Assembly: GCA_022510705.1 (NCBI GenBank)
Contig: JAFLSX010000026.1
Location: 1-32,794 of the forward strand
Length of the DNA stretch: 32,794 nucleotides
Origin: Lachnospiraceae bacterium
GTDB taxonomy: Bacteria > Bacillota > Clostridia > Lachnospirales > Lachnospiraceae
Direction of reading: 5' to 3'
Shown here: one piece after another, positions 1 to 9,577 of the stretch
Layout: the number at the start of each line of letters is the position of its first letter
Position numbering within the stretch: position 1 is the stretch's first letter
Notes under the pieces: generated by a model
What the model saw: the letters and a program-made list of their open reading frames with translations, nothing else
Told to the model about the DNA's origin: nothing
The model's database searches: none
Program-made: the position numbers and the translations under genes

Positions 1-1407
1 TTTCATCTGTCTTCCCGCGTAGGCTGGATGAATGATCCTAACGGTTTCTCTTACTATAAGGGTCAATACCATATGTTCTATCAGTATCATCCCTATGATT
101 CTCACTGGGGCCCGATGCACTGGGGACATGCAGTCAGCAAGGACTTACTGCATTGGGAGTATCTGCCTGTTGCCATGGCACCTGATGCGGATTTCGACAG
201 CGGTGGCTGCTTTTCCGGCAGCGCAGCGGTAATGCCGGACGGAAGACATTTACTGTTATATACGGGCGTTTCCAAAGAGCCACAGCCGGATGGAAGCCTG
301 CGGGATATACAGACACAGTGCGTTGCGATAGGCGACGGTGTGGATTATGATAAGTATACGAACAATCCTGTTCTTACGAAAAAAGATCTGCCTGACGGCA
401 GCAGTAAGTTTGATTTCCGCGATCCAAAGATTTGGCAAAGCAAAGACGGCTCGTACCGCTGTGTTGCGGGAAATTCCACGATGGATGGAGACGGACGGAT
501 TCTTCTCTTTAGCAGCCCGGATGGCTTCAACTGGAAATATGAGAAAATACTGGCTGCCAATAACCATCGTTTTGGCGGGATGTGGGAATGCCCGGACTTC
601 TTTGAACTGGATGGCAAAGCTGTACTGATCACCAGTCCGCAGGATATGTTGCCGCAAGGTTTGGAATATCATAACGGAGGCGGTACGCTATGTCTGATCG
701 GTTCTTATGATGATGCATCAAAGACATTTACGGAAGAACAGGATCAGGCAATTGACTATGGGATTGATTTCTATGCACCCCAGACGGTACTTACACCGGA
801 CGGCAGAAGGATTATGATCGGATGGATGCAGAATTGGGATACTTGTAATTTCCAAGCTAAGGATCAGCCATGGTTTGGGCAGATGAGCCTGCCCAGGGAA
901 CTTTCCGTACATAACGGAAGACTGTATCAGCAGCCGGTACGGGAACTTAAGAATCTGCGCGGTGAAGAGGTACGGCATGAGAATATAACCTTCACTGATG
1001 TGATCAAACTGGCGGGTGTCGAAGGACGCAAAGTTGATATGGAATTGACGATTCGCGCTGCTGATGCCGAGAATATCTATGAGAAGTTTGCGGTGAGATT
1101 TGCCCAGAATGATGTTTATCGGACATCCATCAGTTTCAGACCTCGCGAATCCATTGTTAAAGTGGACAGAAAATTTTCCGGATCCAGAAGGGCGATCATT
1201 CACCAGCGGCGCTGCCTTGTGAACAGTAAAGGCGGAGAACTGAAGATGAGAATTATTTTGGATAAGTTCAGTGTGGAAGCTTTTGTAAACGATGGAGAAC
1301 AAGTACTTTCTACAACGATGTATACCGATCTTGCAGCGGACGGTATTTCCTTCTATGCCGACGGCAAGGTGACCATGGATGTCGTGAAGTATGAACTTAA
1401 ACAGTAG
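1..1407 (+). CDS. GH32 beta-fructosidase / sucrose-6-phosphate hydrolase, 5' end missing
   Basis: Glycoside hydrolase family 32 enzyme, expected to cleave terminal beta-fructosides such as sucrose, sucrose-6-phosphate or fructan ends. The open frame runs unbroken to base 1, so the methionine at 28 is internal: the residues before it (FHLSSRVGW) are part of the family's opening motif. The catalytic triad is visible: the nucleophile Asp in WMNDPNG (codon 34-36), the transition-state Asp in FRDPK (codon 421-423) and the acid/base Glu in WECPD (codon 586-588). The five-bladed propeller occupies about the first 310 residues, and the rest is the C-terminal beta-sandwich. Only some tens of N-terminal residues should be missing, with no signal peptide visible. 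Sucrose, sucrose-6-phosphate and fructan specificity cannot be separated from sequence alone. It is the only plus-strand gene in the first 10 kb, so its operon partners lie to the left. Confidence 0.93.
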   Translation, partial: FHLSSRVGWMNDPNGFSYYKGQYHMFYQYHPYDSHWGPMHWGHAVSKDLLHWEYLPVAMAPDADFDSGGCFSGSAAVMPDGRHLLLYTGVSKEPQPDGSLRDIQTQCVAIGDGVDYDKYTNNPVLTKKDLPDGSSKFDFRDPKIWQSKDGSYRCVAGNSTMDGDGRILLFSSPDGFNWKYEKILAANNHRFGGMWECPDFFELDGKAVLITSPQDMLPQGLEYHNGGGTLCLIGSYDDASKTFTEEQDQAIDYGIDFYAPQTVLTPDGRRIMIGWMQNWDTCNFQAKDQPWFGQMSLPRELSVHNGRLYQQPVRELKNLRGEEVRHENITFTDVIKLAGVEGRKVDMELTIRAADAENIYEKFAVRFAQNDVYRTSISFRPRESIVKVDRKFSGSRRAIIHQRRCLVNSKGGELKMRIILDKFSVEAFVNDGEQVLSTTMYTDLAADGISFYADGKVTMDVVKYELKQ

Positions 1408-1418
1408 AAATATGAAGA

Positions 1419-1457
1419 AATAAAAGAATCGAAGCAAAATGCTTCGATTCTTTTATT
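1419..1457. terminator. Bidirectional hairpin terminator after the GH32 gene
   Basis: A perfect 17-bp inverted repeat (arms 1419-1435 and 1441-1457, 5-base loop) starts 12 bases after the GH32 stop. The outer part of each arm is A/T-rich, giving a T-rich run after the GC core on both strands. It ends the GH32 transcript and could also stop minus-strand readthrough from the PocR gene at 1491. Confidence 0.88.
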
Positions 1458-1490
1458 ATCAAGCTATTCAACAAAAACCATGGCTTTGGT

Positions 1491-2261
1491 TTAATCTCTC
1501 ATACCCTCGACTGCCGTAGAAATCTTCCGAACAATCTCTTCCACTTCCATATTCACCTGTGCACTCTGCGCCGAGAGTTTGCCTACCTCCTTAGCTACCA
1601 CGGCAAATCCCGCTCCATGCTCTCCGGCTCTGGCAGCCTCAATGCTGGCGTTCAGCGCAAGAATCTTTTGCTTGTTCTGAAGAGCCTTTAATTCTGTAGT
1701 TTTCGCAATGATCTGTTCCACCATAGCATGGGTATTAGCTACACCCGAAGACATTTTATCGATAATGGCAACATTCACCTTTTTAGCATACTCTGCATTG
1801 ATGAAATTGTTCAAAACTTCACCCAGCAGTTCGGCAGACGCTCTTATTTCATCCTCTGTGCGGACATTTACCTTATGTAAAGCTTTAATGTACTCGTCTT
1901 CATCTACATCAATCTCACGTGCGACCTGACGGAATTTTTCTTCATCGGGATCTTGGGGGAGAACCTGGCCTCCGATGACAGAACCCATTGTCTGACCATT
2001 CACCACCAAGGGAATACCAAAATCCACCAATCCCGCATGACAGTGGTACACACCCTGTCCCTCTCTGTCGCATTTCTCACATCTTGCACAGCCTTCTTTA
2101 CTGCCTCTGGTCAATTTTATGCAGAAATCCGTAAAATTGTAGCACTCGGAAATATACTCCCCTTTACTGTCTACCGCTACAGTTGCCAGTCCGGTTGCGG
2201 TAGCCCAGTTTGACATAATATCCTCAAATCTTTCCATGTCGGTAAAATCTTTTATTTCCAT
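1491..2261 (-). CDS. Soluble PocR-domain sensor with short MCP-type signalling tail
   Basis: Cytoplasmic sensor of 256 residues with no membrane segment. The N-terminal 150 residues match the PocR sensory domain, with Cys at about 46, 57, 60, 63 and 73 (C-x2-C-x2-C spacing in the middle). These could bind a metal or a small ligand. The C-terminal 80 residues carry the conserved methyl-accepting chemotaxis hairpin tip ([19 protein letters not shown], then VVAKEV), but the long methylation helices of a full chemoreceptor are absent. I chose the ATG at 2261 because AGGAGGGG sits 4-11 bases upstream; an ATG at 2306 would add 15 residues but has no ribosome site of that quality. The gene has its own promoter and no chemotaxis neighbours in the window. 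It could be a cytoplasmic chemoreceptor or a signalling adaptor; the ligand is unknown. Confidence 0.82.
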   Translation of the reverse strand: MEIKDFTDMERFEDIMSNWATATGLATVAVDSKGEYISECYNFTDFCIKLTRGSKEGCARCEKCDREGQGVYHCHAGLVDFGIPLVVNGQTMGSVIGGQVLPQDPDEEKFRQVAREIDVDEDEYIKALHKVNVRTEDEIRASAELLGEVLNNFINAEYAKKVNVAIIDKMSSGVANTHAMVEQIIAKTTELKALQNKQKILALNASIEAARAGEHGAGFAVVAKEVGKLSAQSAQVNMEVEEIVRKISTAVEGMRD

Positions 2262-2338
2262 TTTTCCCCTCCTGTAGTCTCTTGCTCTTTCATCCGTTTC
2301 TGCCATTCACCCGTAGTTTGAAATAATAAATCATTATA

Positions 2339-2367
2339 ATTTTATCATGATTTTTTCTATGGTTCAA
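2339..2367 (-). promoter_or_regulatory. Sigma-A promoter of the PocR sensor gene
   Basis: On the minus strand, -35 TTGAAC (2362-2367) and -10 TAAAAT (2339-2344) are separated by exactly 17 bases. The predicted start near 2332 leaves a leader of about 70 bases before the chosen ATG. Confidence 0.6.
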
Positions 2368-2427
2368 CTATTTTTATAAACTGTTTCGGTTATGGCTGTT
2401 TGCGGGAGCGGAACAAAATGAAATTTT

Positions 2428-4698
2428 CTATTCTGCTCCTTTTAACGCTTCTACCATGTCTATCTTTTTATTCTTTCCTGCGACCATCCGGCCCACCAAC
2501 AGGGAGGTTCCGAAGGTCAGCACAATGCTGATCATATAGGTATACATTCCAATGACCAACTTCAGTTCATATTCAGTCGCCAGCGCCGTGAGCAGTCCGT
2601 AGAGTGTAGCAAAACCTCCGGGCAGACCGATCAAGACACCGACTACTGTCAGCCAGAGGTTCTGACTGATCAACAGGCGCCCGATGTGCCGGTCACGGAA
2701 ACCCAGGACTTTCAGTGTTGCCAATTCCCTGCTGCGTTCCAAATAACTCATAATGCCCAGATTATACAGAACTACAATTCCTAAAACAACGGCGGCAATT
2801 ACCAGAAGCAACACCATTATGTTCATGATCTCCATAAAACTTTCATAGGAATCCATCAAGGTCTGCTTATCTTGTTTCCCGGAGATGATCGGAGACGTAT
2901 CGATATCGTCCATGGTCTTATCTGTATAAATAGCAGAAATGCTGTAAGGAATCCCCATATTGTCAGCACAGATATCCGTCATAACAATGCTTTCGGTTAT
3001 TACCGAACGATAATACCCTGCTACCTCTACCTCATAGATTTCTTCGCTGCCATAGGGAGAAAATGTAATGGTATCTCCAATTTTTGCAGTATCCTTAAGA
3101 CGTTGACAGAGATAAACACCTTCATCCGTTAGCTCCATGAGAGAGTTATCTCCGTCCACAAAGCGAATATTCCCCTGCTTAGCCGAGTAGATTTCCAGTA
3201 TGACCGCTTTTCCCCCATAGCTTACACCGTAGGAAGCCAGCCAGTCACCGTTCACTTGTCCGGCCAAAGCAAGGGCCTCATCTTTCGAGGCCGTGTCTGA
3301 TAAATTAATCTGTGTGGTGTAATTGCAGATCTTCTCATCTAACAGCCTTAAATACTCTGCCATAGTATCCTTCATTCCAAATCCACCCACCAACAGGATC
3401 ATACAGCCGGTCACGCCGATCAAGGTCATAGCCGAGCGGGATTTATGTCGCACAACATCTCTAAGATTCCATTTGGTTCCAAAAGACAATTTTTCTCCAA
3501 AAGGCAAATATTCCAAAATACTTTTCTTCATTGCTTTGGGTGCATACGGACGCAACGCATCGGCGGCAGTACCTTGCAACATCTTTTTAACGGACAAAAA
3601 ACTAATCAGTGTTAAAAGCAACACGATCAGCACCAATAACGGCCAACAGAAACCGGGCATCACAAGAGACCAGTCCGGCAGGTCAAAGTATGTACTCATC
3701 ATGCCGTCCGGGCTGATAATAAGAGAAGCAATCCCATATCCCAGCACTATACCCAAAATTGTGCCTATTAGTCCAATTACAAAGCCGTAGGAAGTATAAT
3801 GCCGTAAAATACGTCTATCGCGAAAACCCAGCGCTTTTAATGTACCAATCTGAGTCTTCTCATTGGCGGTGATACGGTGCATGGTAGTTACCATTGTTAA
3901 AATGGCAATCACCAGAAAGAGTACCGGAAGAATGGACCCCATGGTCTTTCCTTCTTCGGTCTCACTCAAAGCGCCTGCATAAGAAACATGCTCGTTTTTT
4001 GAAAGCGTCAGCGTTGTCCGGCCAAGGGCATCCGCTACCGCTTGCTCCATCTCCTCTTTATCCATATCGGAAAGTAAGTTGATCTGAGGATAAAACGCTA
4101 TACCCATAACCTGAGTTAACGTCTTTGGTGTCACATAGGCAAATCCAAAAGTCGTATAATCAGGCATCAGCTGATTCTCGCCGGACGTACATATCATCAT
4201 CTCACCGCTTTTTATCAGTCCCACAATCTCCGCACTGAATTCTCTGCCACTGATAACAAAAGTCAATGTATCACCGACGGTCAGATCGTTCGCGGCGGCA
4301 AATTGGTCAGACAGCCAAATACCGTCGGAATCTTCATCATACTCCATGCCCTCCGTTACAAGCATGGTCGAAACATTGTAACTCTCGGATACGTTCAGAC
4401 ATATGGATTTATTCTCGTCTCTTAAATCCAAATTCACAGATAGATATCGGGTTGCGGCATCCACACCTTCCATGTTTCGGATTGCATCAATATCCGCCTC
4501 TGAAAATCCGGTCTGATCGTACAGCCGGTAATCAGCATAATTAGTTTCTTCAAAAAAAGAAGAAGTGTCTGCTTCAATGCTTTTCCATTCTATATTAAAA
4601 CCCAGAAAAATTCCCACACCGATGGCAACCATGATGATCATGGATAAAAACTGTGATTTGTATTTCCACGCTGTGCGAAATAATTTTCGTATCATCAT
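2428..4698 (-). CDS. ABC transporter permease, FtsX/MacB superfamily
   Basis: Membrane subunit of 756 residues. A first membrane helix near residues 15-35 is followed by an extracytoplasmic domain of about 200 residues, then three helices (about 255-375, first FtsX domain). After a further helix (about 420-440) and a second extracytoplasmic domain come three C-terminal helices (about 625-745, second FtsX domain). The phrase TLKALGFRDR / TLKVLGFRDR occurs after the first helix of each FtsX domain, showing the internal duplication. This layout is usual for Gram-positive FtsX-type transporters that work in peptide or antibiotic resistance, lipoprotein handling or cell-envelope signalling by mechanotransmission. 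It starts 3 bases after the stop of its ATPase, so the two are one operon. No substrate can be assigned. Confidence 0.9.
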   Translation of the reverse strand: MMIRKLFRTAWKYKSQFLSMIIMVAIGVGIFLGFNIEWKSIEADTSSFFEETNYADYRLYDQTGFSEADIDAIRNMEGVDAATRYLSVNLDLRDENKSICLNVSESYNVSTMLVTEGMEYDEDSDGIWLSDQFAAANDLTVGDTLTFVISGREFSAEIVGLIKSGEMMICTSGENQLMPDYTTFGFAYVTPKTLTQVMGIAFYPQINLLSDMDKEEMEQAVADALGRTTLTLSKNEHVSYAGALSETEEGKTMGSILPVLFLVIAILTMVTTMHRITANEKTQIGTLKALGFRDRRILRHYTSYGFVIGLIGTILGIVLGYGIASLIISPDGMMSTYFDLPDWSLVMPGFCWPLLVLIVLLLTLISFLSVKKMLQGTAADALRPYAPKAMKKSILEYLPFGEKLSFGTKWNLRDVVRHKSRSAMTLIGVTGCMILLVGGFGMKDTMAEYLRLLDEKICNYTTQINLSDTASKDEALALAGQVNGDWLASYGVSYGGKAVILEIYSAKQGNIRFVDGDNSLMELTDEGVYLCQRLKDTAKIGDTITFSPYGSEEIYEVEVAGYYRSVITESIVMTDICADNMGIPYSISAIYTDKTMDDIDTSPIISGKQDKQTLMDSYESFMEIMNIMVLLLVIAAVVLGIVVLYNLGIMSYLERSRELATLKVLGFRDRHIGRLLISQNLWLTVVGVLIGLPGGFATLYGLLTALATEYELKLVIGMYTYMISIVLTFGTSLLVGRMVAGKNKKIDMVEALKGAE

Positions 4699-4701
4699 AA
4701 C

Positions 4702-5403
4702 TTACCACTCCACTTCCTCTGCACTCATGGGTGCAGTCTGCTCTTCACAAGATCGGATTTTTCCGTTTTTCACCCGAATCACTACATCTGCCATTTTTGC
4801 AATGTTCTGGTTATGGGTTACGATCACGATGGTCTTATGATAATTCCGAGCCATGGAAAGCAGTAGTTTCAATACCATCACACCGGTTTCAGAGTCCAGC
4901 GCACCGGTGGGTTCATCACAGAGTAAAATTTTCGGATTCTTAGCCAGAGCACGGGCAATGGAGACTCGCTGCTGTTCACCGCCGGAAAGTTCGGCCGGGA
5001 ACTGTTTCATATGGTCCTCCAGTCCAACTTCAGCCAGCATCTTCTTTGCGTCCAATGGGTTATTTACAATTTCTTTAACCAAAGCTACGTTTTCCAGTAC
5101 CGTCAATGTGGGAATCAGATTATAAAACTGGAACACAAATCCTACCGTTGAGGCACGGTAGTCGGCAAGCTCGTTTGCAGAGAGTGTAGAAATATCGCGA
5201 CCATTTACCGTGATCGTACCGCTGGTTGGACTGTCAAGACCTCCAAGTAAATTGAGCAGTGTACTTTTTCCCGCACCGCTGGGACCCAGAATAACAACAA
5301 ACTTTCCTTCCTCCAGGGACAGATCTACGCCGTCTAAGGCTTTTTGTTCGTGATCTCCGCTTTTATAGATACGGGTCACATTTTCTAATGTAACGATTGC
5401 CAT
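4702..5403 (-). CDS. ABC transporter ATP-binding protein, MacB/LolD type
   Basis: Nucleotide-binding subunit of 233 residues for the FtsX-type permease that follows. Walker [10 protein letters not shown] is at residues 40-48, the Q-loop Gln near 92, the signature LSGGEQQRV at 139-147, Walker B ILLCDE at 159-164 and the switch His in VTHNQ near 197. The clade is that of MacB, LolD and the Gram-positive peptide-resistance ATPases. Start is the ATG at 5403 with AAGGAGG seven bases upstream. It is first in a two-gene operon behind a near-consensus promoter and a palindrome, so expression is probably held by a repressor. No repressor gene is adjacent in the window. Confidence 0.94.
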   Translation of the reverse strand: MAIVTLENVTRIYKSGDHEQKALDGVDLSLEEGKFVVILGPSGAGKSTLLNLLGGLDSPTSGTITVNGRDISTLSANELADYRASTVGFVFQFYNLIPTLTVLENVALVKEIVNNPLDAKKMLAEVGLEDHMKQFPAELSGGEQQRVSIARALAKNPKILLCDEPTGALDSETGVMVLKLLLSMARNYHKTIVIVTHNQNIAKMADVVIRVKNGKIRSCEEQTAPMSAEEVEW

Positions 5404-5420
5404 ATAAGTCCTCCTTAACT

Positions 5421-5442
5421 TTAGTTAGCATTATCTAACTAA
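5421..5442. promoter_or_regulatory. Palindromic operator at the ABC operon start site
   Basis: Perfect 8-bp arms TTAGTTAG (5421-5428) and CTAACTAA (5435-5442) around CATTAT. The site spans the predicted transcription start and lies between the -10 box and the ribosome site, a typical repressor position. Arm length and spacing resemble MarR- or TetR-type operators. The repressor is unidentified. Confidence 0.65.
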
Positions 5443-5447
5443 GGTAG

Positions 5448-5476
5448 AGTATAGTACTGTTCCCTTTCTTTGTCAA
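5448..5476 (-). promoter_or_regulatory. Strong sigma-A promoter of the ABC ATPase/permease operon
   Basis: -35 TTGACA (5471-5476, consensus), 17-base spacer, -10 TATACT (5448-5453, one mismatch). The -35 box overlaps the TGA stop (5473-5475) of the upstream transglutaminase gene, so there is no room for a terminator and readthrough from that operon is possible. Confidence 0.85.
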
Positions 5477-7626
5477 CGTATTCTTTTATATCTAAGCAAA
5501 TTTCTCATTTTTCTTAACTGTCTGCAGAGTTCCTCGCAGTTGCAGCTTACATTTTCAGCAAAGTATACCTCGTATAATGCATCTTCCTGTTCCCTGCTTA
5601 TTTCCAAGCCGCCATGATCCCTCATCCATTGCAGCTGTTCCCGCAACGTACGCAGTTTCCGATAATCCACATATTTTCTGCTTAAATAAGATTCTATCCG
5701 TCCGTATTCCAGCTGTACCCTCTCCCGTCCGGAAAGCTTTTTCTCCTTGTGCGCCCTCCACAAATACAACGTCCATAATACGATGACAAACAGTCCCGCG
5801 CCACAGAGCAGCACATAACTCATACCGCTCAATACGGTTTCCAGGTAGGCCCCCAGATTACTCTCTCCCATATTCAGGTTCGTGCCTTCGCCGTTCCTGT
5901 TCATAAATGCGTCCCAGAAGGACAGGATATCCTCCTGCTCTGTCCGGGCAGGTGTAGGGTCCACTACGATCCATCCCATTCCATCCACATAGATTTCCAC
6001 CCATGCATGGGCATAGGCATCGGGAATCTCCATCTCAATCAGTGCCGTTTCTCCCAGGGGCGCATAACCCTCATAGTAATCACTGTACTCTGCACCTTCC
6101 ACTAAAGCGCCTTCCTCCACAACATTAAAATAGGAGAAGGCATATCCCTCCACATAGCGGGCCGGAATACCCATCTGCCGAAACAGCATGGTAGCTGCGG
6201 AGGCAAAATGGGCACAGTATCCTCTCTTACTCTCCAGCAAAAAATGTGTAATATAATCCGGATGACCTATGTAGAATCCCGGCCGCAGAGTGTAGGAATA
6301 ATTTTTCTGAAAATAGCTTATGATCTCCAGCGCTATTTCCTCTTCCGTTCCCGCAAATCCGGCCGCTTCGCACACTCTCTCGACAGCATTCCTGCAGCTC
6401 TCGGGTACATCCAGATAAGCCTCATCCACCTGCCCGGTCACCTCGTCCGGCCGTCCAACAGCGGGATAGTAGGTATAGTAGGTCACATTTCCCTGTTTGA
6501 CTGTCAGTTCTTCATCCGTATAGTAGGGCTGATAATCGTATCCGTCGGTATCATCCGGTTTTTCCACCTCCATGATACCCCTGCCCTGCCAAAATCCGGT
6601 TTCCAACAGTTCATCCTCTGCCTTGGACCATCTGTTCCCCAGATAATCCTTTCCGGTAAATGCCTTTAAATAGACGGGCTGTATATCATAGGGGGTATAC
6701 CTGACAATCAGCGCCGTTTCATAAGTGGGTATAACGGCGGAACCCTTGCTTAGCATACCGCCGCTGACTCCTGTCCCACTGCTTCCCTGAGAAAAAATTG
6801 CCCACATATCAAACTGGGCAAATCTCGCCATATACTTTTCCGACGACGCCTTGACTGTATTTTTCGGCACGATCCTCCCGTATTGGATTTCCGGTAACAA
6901 AAAAGCCGTAAGCCGCACCAGCAATACCGAAATCACCATTGCCAACGGTAGGATATACCGCATCTGCCGTGCCATTTTTTCACGCACATTTCCACCTTGC
7001 AGAATTGCTGCAGTTAAATATCCGGCAAACAGAAAAATGACATAGATCAATTCCGGTGAACACTCCAGATAAAAAAGGACAACATAGGGAGTCAGTGTCA
7101 GCAATATCACTTTTAACAGACTGCTTTTATTTTGCAGCATCATATTTAACAATATAACTCCCACCATACCAAAAAACAGCGCAAATACAGTGACCGTCAG
7201 GTAGGATTCCTCCACCATCAGGGAATACTCCGTTCCGTTTTGTACATTCAAATATTGTCTTGCCAGTTCATAGATCCGGTTAAGTATTTCATAGTAACCA
7301 CTGTTGATCACCCAGTAATAGGATACTGCAATATACAGATACACTACAAATAGCAAAAAGCTCACTAAATTTGTGAGCCACCTCTTTCCGGTCTCATATA
7401 CCGCGCTCAAAATAAGCGCCAGCACAATGAGCACCAGCATACACAGTCCATTATTATATTCTATCTCAAGAGCGGACAGAAAGCCCCCCAGCGCACCGTA
7501 AACCAGCAAAAAAAGTAAAAGCGCCTTTGCCAGAACCGAAAAAAAGTCATACTTTTGACTCTCCTGCGCCTGCATGAGAGTCAGCTCCGGGCTTTCTGTT
7601 TTCTTTTTCCTACCGAATATATGCAC
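5473..7626 (-). CDS. Membrane transglutaminase-like protein (TgpA type)
   Basis: Membrane protein of 717 residues. The N-terminal 250 residues hold about eight hydrophobic helices. An extracytoplasmic transglutaminase-like domain follows, then one helix near 600-620 and a cytoplasmic tail resembling DUF4129. The papain-like triad is intact: Cys471 in RGYCAHFA, His540 in AHAWVE and Asp556 in VVDPTP. Enzymes of this fold may cross-link or cleave envelope proteins or peptides; the real substrate is unknown. The start is a GTG at 7626 with AGGAG about nine bases upstream, overlapping the end of the DUF58 gene by 17 bases. The MoxR/DUF58/transglutaminase order is a widespread conserved trio, which supports the call more than similarity alone. 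Confidence 0.9.
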   Translation of the reverse strand: MHIFGRKKKTESPELTLMQAQESQKYDFFSVLAKALLLFLLVYGALGGFLSALEIEYNNGLCMLVLIVLALILSAVYETGKRWLTNLVSFLLFVVYLYIAVSYYWVINSGYYEILNRIYELARQYLNVQNGTEYSLMVEESYLTVTVFALFFGMVGVILLNMMLQNKSSLLKVILLTLTPYVVLFYLECSPELIYVIFLFAGYLTAAILQGGNVREKMARQMRYILPLAMVISVLLVRLTAFLLPEIQYGRIVPKNTVKASSEKYMARFAQFDMWAIFSQGSSGTGVSGGMLSKGSAVIPTYETALIVRYTPYDIQPVYLKAFTGKDYLGNRWSKAEDELLETGFWQGRGIMEVEKPDDTDGYDYQPYYTDEELTVKQGNVTYYTYYPAVGRPDEVTGQVDEAYLDVPESCRNAVERVCEAAGFAGTEEEIALEIISYFQKNYSYTLRPGFYIGHPDYITHFLLESKRGYCAHFASAATMLFRQMGIPARYVEGYAFSYFNVVEEGALVEGAEYSDYYEGYAPLGETALIEMEIPDAYAHAWVEIYVDGMGWIVVDPTPARTEQEDILSFWDAFMNRNGEGTNLNMGESNLGAYLETVLSGMSYVLLCGAGLFVIVLWTLYLWRAHKEKKLSGRERVQLEYGRIESYLSRKYVDYRKLRTLREQLQWMRDHGGLEISREQEDALYEVYFAENVSCNCEELCRQLRKMRNLLRYKRIR

Positions 7627-8638
7627 CCTTATATGCTCCTGTCTGAATCAAAATGTAACTCTCCGAGGGATGTTCCACCGACATCTGTGTCTCGGCTGCC
7701 CCTTGCTCATGTAATCCACTGTCACTTAAAATCTCACTGAGCGCATGTTCCAATTCCCCCTGCTCCACTATAAAGCATCCACGCAGCAAACCGCCGCGCC
7801 CCGGCCAATAGAGCTGTATCGGATACTCTTTATGTAATAAGAGTCTGCCTAGGCAATACAAGGCCTCTATAAGGCCATCATTAAATTCCCTATCCTCACT
7901 AAGCGGCAGTAACACATTTATTTTTTCACGCCCCGTGGCCAGCCGTTCTCTCACCATCAACTGTTCCTGCTTGGCCGACAGCTTCCAATGAATGTTTTTC
8001 AGCTCATCTCCCGGAATATACTCCCTCACCTCATAGTCGGGATTATAATCCGTGCCCCTCTTCTTCGTTTCATTTTCCTGCGGAAAACCTTCCACGCAGC
8101 TATGCAGTGCCTCTTCCTCCACTTCTGAAAAAGCCGGCCACACGATCACACTGGCATCCGTTTTCTCACAGCCCCGCAGACAAAACATATGCAGCAGATC
8201 AAAGACCTTAAAAGCTTCTATCCTGACATCCACCCTTCCCGCATATCTGCTGCTTAAAAGCAGTTTTATCTCACTGCCCTGCCCCGGAGCAACCCAGAGA
8301 CGCTGCTTTTTCCTCTCTGCATAGCCGGTAAAGAGATTGTTCCAGCAATAGGTCACATCTGCAGTAAAGGCCGAAAGCTTCTGAGGATTGTCCACCCTGA
8401 TGGCAAAGGAAAATGCCGTGTCCCTGCCCACCCTCTCAGCCGGCAGAAGAACCTTCGCCCGCAGCGAATCTTTACCAAACCACAGAAGCAGAAAAGATAT
8501 CACCGGACTGCATGCCATGAGTATCAGCGCCAGAAACAAAAAGTAGCTGCGAAAGAAATTCCAAGCATACAGCGTAAGCCCAAACAATATGCAATATTTC
8601 AAAATCCCCCACGGGCTTAAAGTCAGCCGCTTCTCCAT
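7610..8638 (-). CDS. DUF58 domain protein, partner of MoxR ATPase
   Basis: Protein of 342 residues with two hydrophobic helices in the first 65 residues and then a soluble region. The DUF58 hallmark REYIPGDELKNIHWKLSAK lies at about residues 200-220. Members often carry a von Willebrand A-like fold and act with MoxR ATPases, probably as client or adaptor. The ATG at 8638 shares its A with the TGA of the MoxR gene (TGATG), so translation is coupled. A longer frame opening at 8737 would lie wholly inside moxR and is not credible. No biochemical role can be read from the sequence. Confidence 0.9.
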   Translation of the reverse strand: MEKRLTLSPWGILKYCILFGLTLYAWNFFRSYFLFLALILMACSPVISFLLLWFGKDSLRAKVLLPAERVGRDTAFSFAIRVDNPQKLSAFTADVTYCWNNLFTGYAERKKQRLWVAPGQGSEIKLLLSSRYAGRVDVRIEAFKVFDLLHMFCLRGCEKTDASVIVWPAFSEVEEEALHSCVEGFPQENETKKRGTDYNPDYEVREYIPGDELKNIHWKLSAKQEQLMVRERLATGREKINVLLPLSEDREFNDGLIEALYCLGRLLLHKEYPIQLYWPGRGGLLRGCFIVEQGELEHALSEILSDSGLHEQGAAETQMSVEHPSESYILIQTGAYKGAYIR

Positions 8639-9558
8639 CAGACAGCATGTATCCTTTCCGTAATCTCCCAAATAATATCCGATACATCCATGCCCTCCGC
8701 ACGCGCTTTGGCATTCAGATGAATCCGATGTCTCCACACATCATCAATGACAGACAGCACATCCTCGGGAATCACGTACTCACCGCCCCGCATGAGCGCC
8801 ATGGCCTTTGCCATCTTTAGTAGCGCAATACCGCCTCTGGGACTGACACCCAGCGCAATGCGCTCATCCTGTCTGGTTGCTTCAACAAGCCGCACCAGAT
8901 ACTCATAAATATTATCTTCTACATAAAGTGTTTCCGCCTGTCTCTTAAGCTCCATCAGACGCTCTACGGTCATGACGCTCTCTACCTGCTTCAGTCCCTC
9001 TCCCGCACTGTTCTTTAAAATATCCACTGCCGCCTCATGCGAGGGATAGCCCACGCTTAAACAAATCAGGAAACGGTCCAACTGCGATTCCGGCAAAAGC
9101 TGTGTACCGGAAGAACCAAAAGGATTTTCCGTGGCAATAACCGTAAAAGGAATTGGTAAAGGGTGAGGGATGCCGTCCACTGTTACCTTACTCTCTTCCA
9201 TGACTTCCAAAAGCGCTGACTGTGTCTTAGAGGATGTACGGTTTAACTCGTCCGCCAAAAACAGATTACAAAATATCGCGCCTTTTTTGTACTCAAATTC
9301 ATGAGTACTGCCGTTATACATGGTAAATCCCACAATGTCACTGGGCAGCACATCCGGCGTAAACTGCATTCTCTTATATTCCAGTTCCATAGATTTGCCC
9401 AGCGCCATGGCCAGTGTGGTCTTGCCCACACCGGGAATATCCTCCAAAAGCACATGTCCTCCCGCCAGTACTGCTGCCAATACTTTGCGGATGACATTGT
9501 CCTTGCCCTTTATTACTTTTCCCACTTCCGTGACAATCTGCTCCAGCTCTGTATTCAT
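8638..9558 (-). CDS. MoxR-family AAA+ ATPase
   Basis: AAA+ ATPase of 306 residues, the usual MoxR length. Walker A GVGKTT is at 43-48, Walker B LFLADE at 99-104 followed by LNR, sensor-1 Asn in ATENPF at about 140-147 and the arginine-finger region in LPESQLDRF. The C-terminal lid domain contains SPRGGIALLKMAKA. MoxR proteins act as chaperones that activate or assemble partners encoded next door, here the DUF58 and transglutaminase proteins. It follows the flavodoxin gene after 19 bases and overlaps DUF58 by one base, so all four may be one transcript. The ribosome site is weak (AAAGGAT). Confidence 0.95.
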   Translation of the reverse strand: MNTELEQIVTEVGKVIKGKDNVIRKVLAAVLAGGHVLLEDIPGVGKTTLAMALGKSMELEYKRMQFTPDVLPSDIVGFTMYNGSTHEFEYKKGAIFCNLFLADELNRTSSKTQSALLEVMEESKVTVDGIPHPLPIPFTVIATENPFGSSGTQLLPESQLDRFLICLSVGYPSHEAAVDILKNSAGEGLKQVESVMTVERLMELKRQAETLYVEDNIYEYLVRLVEATRQDERIALGVSPRGGIALLKMAKAMALMRGGEYVIPEDVLSVIDDVWRHRIHLNAKARAEGMDVSDIIWEITERIHAV

Positions 9559-9577
9559 AGGTACTTATCCTTTCATA

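Noticed and set aside
3323..3790. 155-residue plus-strand open frame inside the FtsX permease gene
   Set aside because: Antisense shadow of a well supported gene; no ribosome site or recognisable protein.
8638..8737. N-terminal extension of the DUF58 gene
   Set aside because: Lies wholly inside moxR in another frame; the TGATG junction gives a better start.
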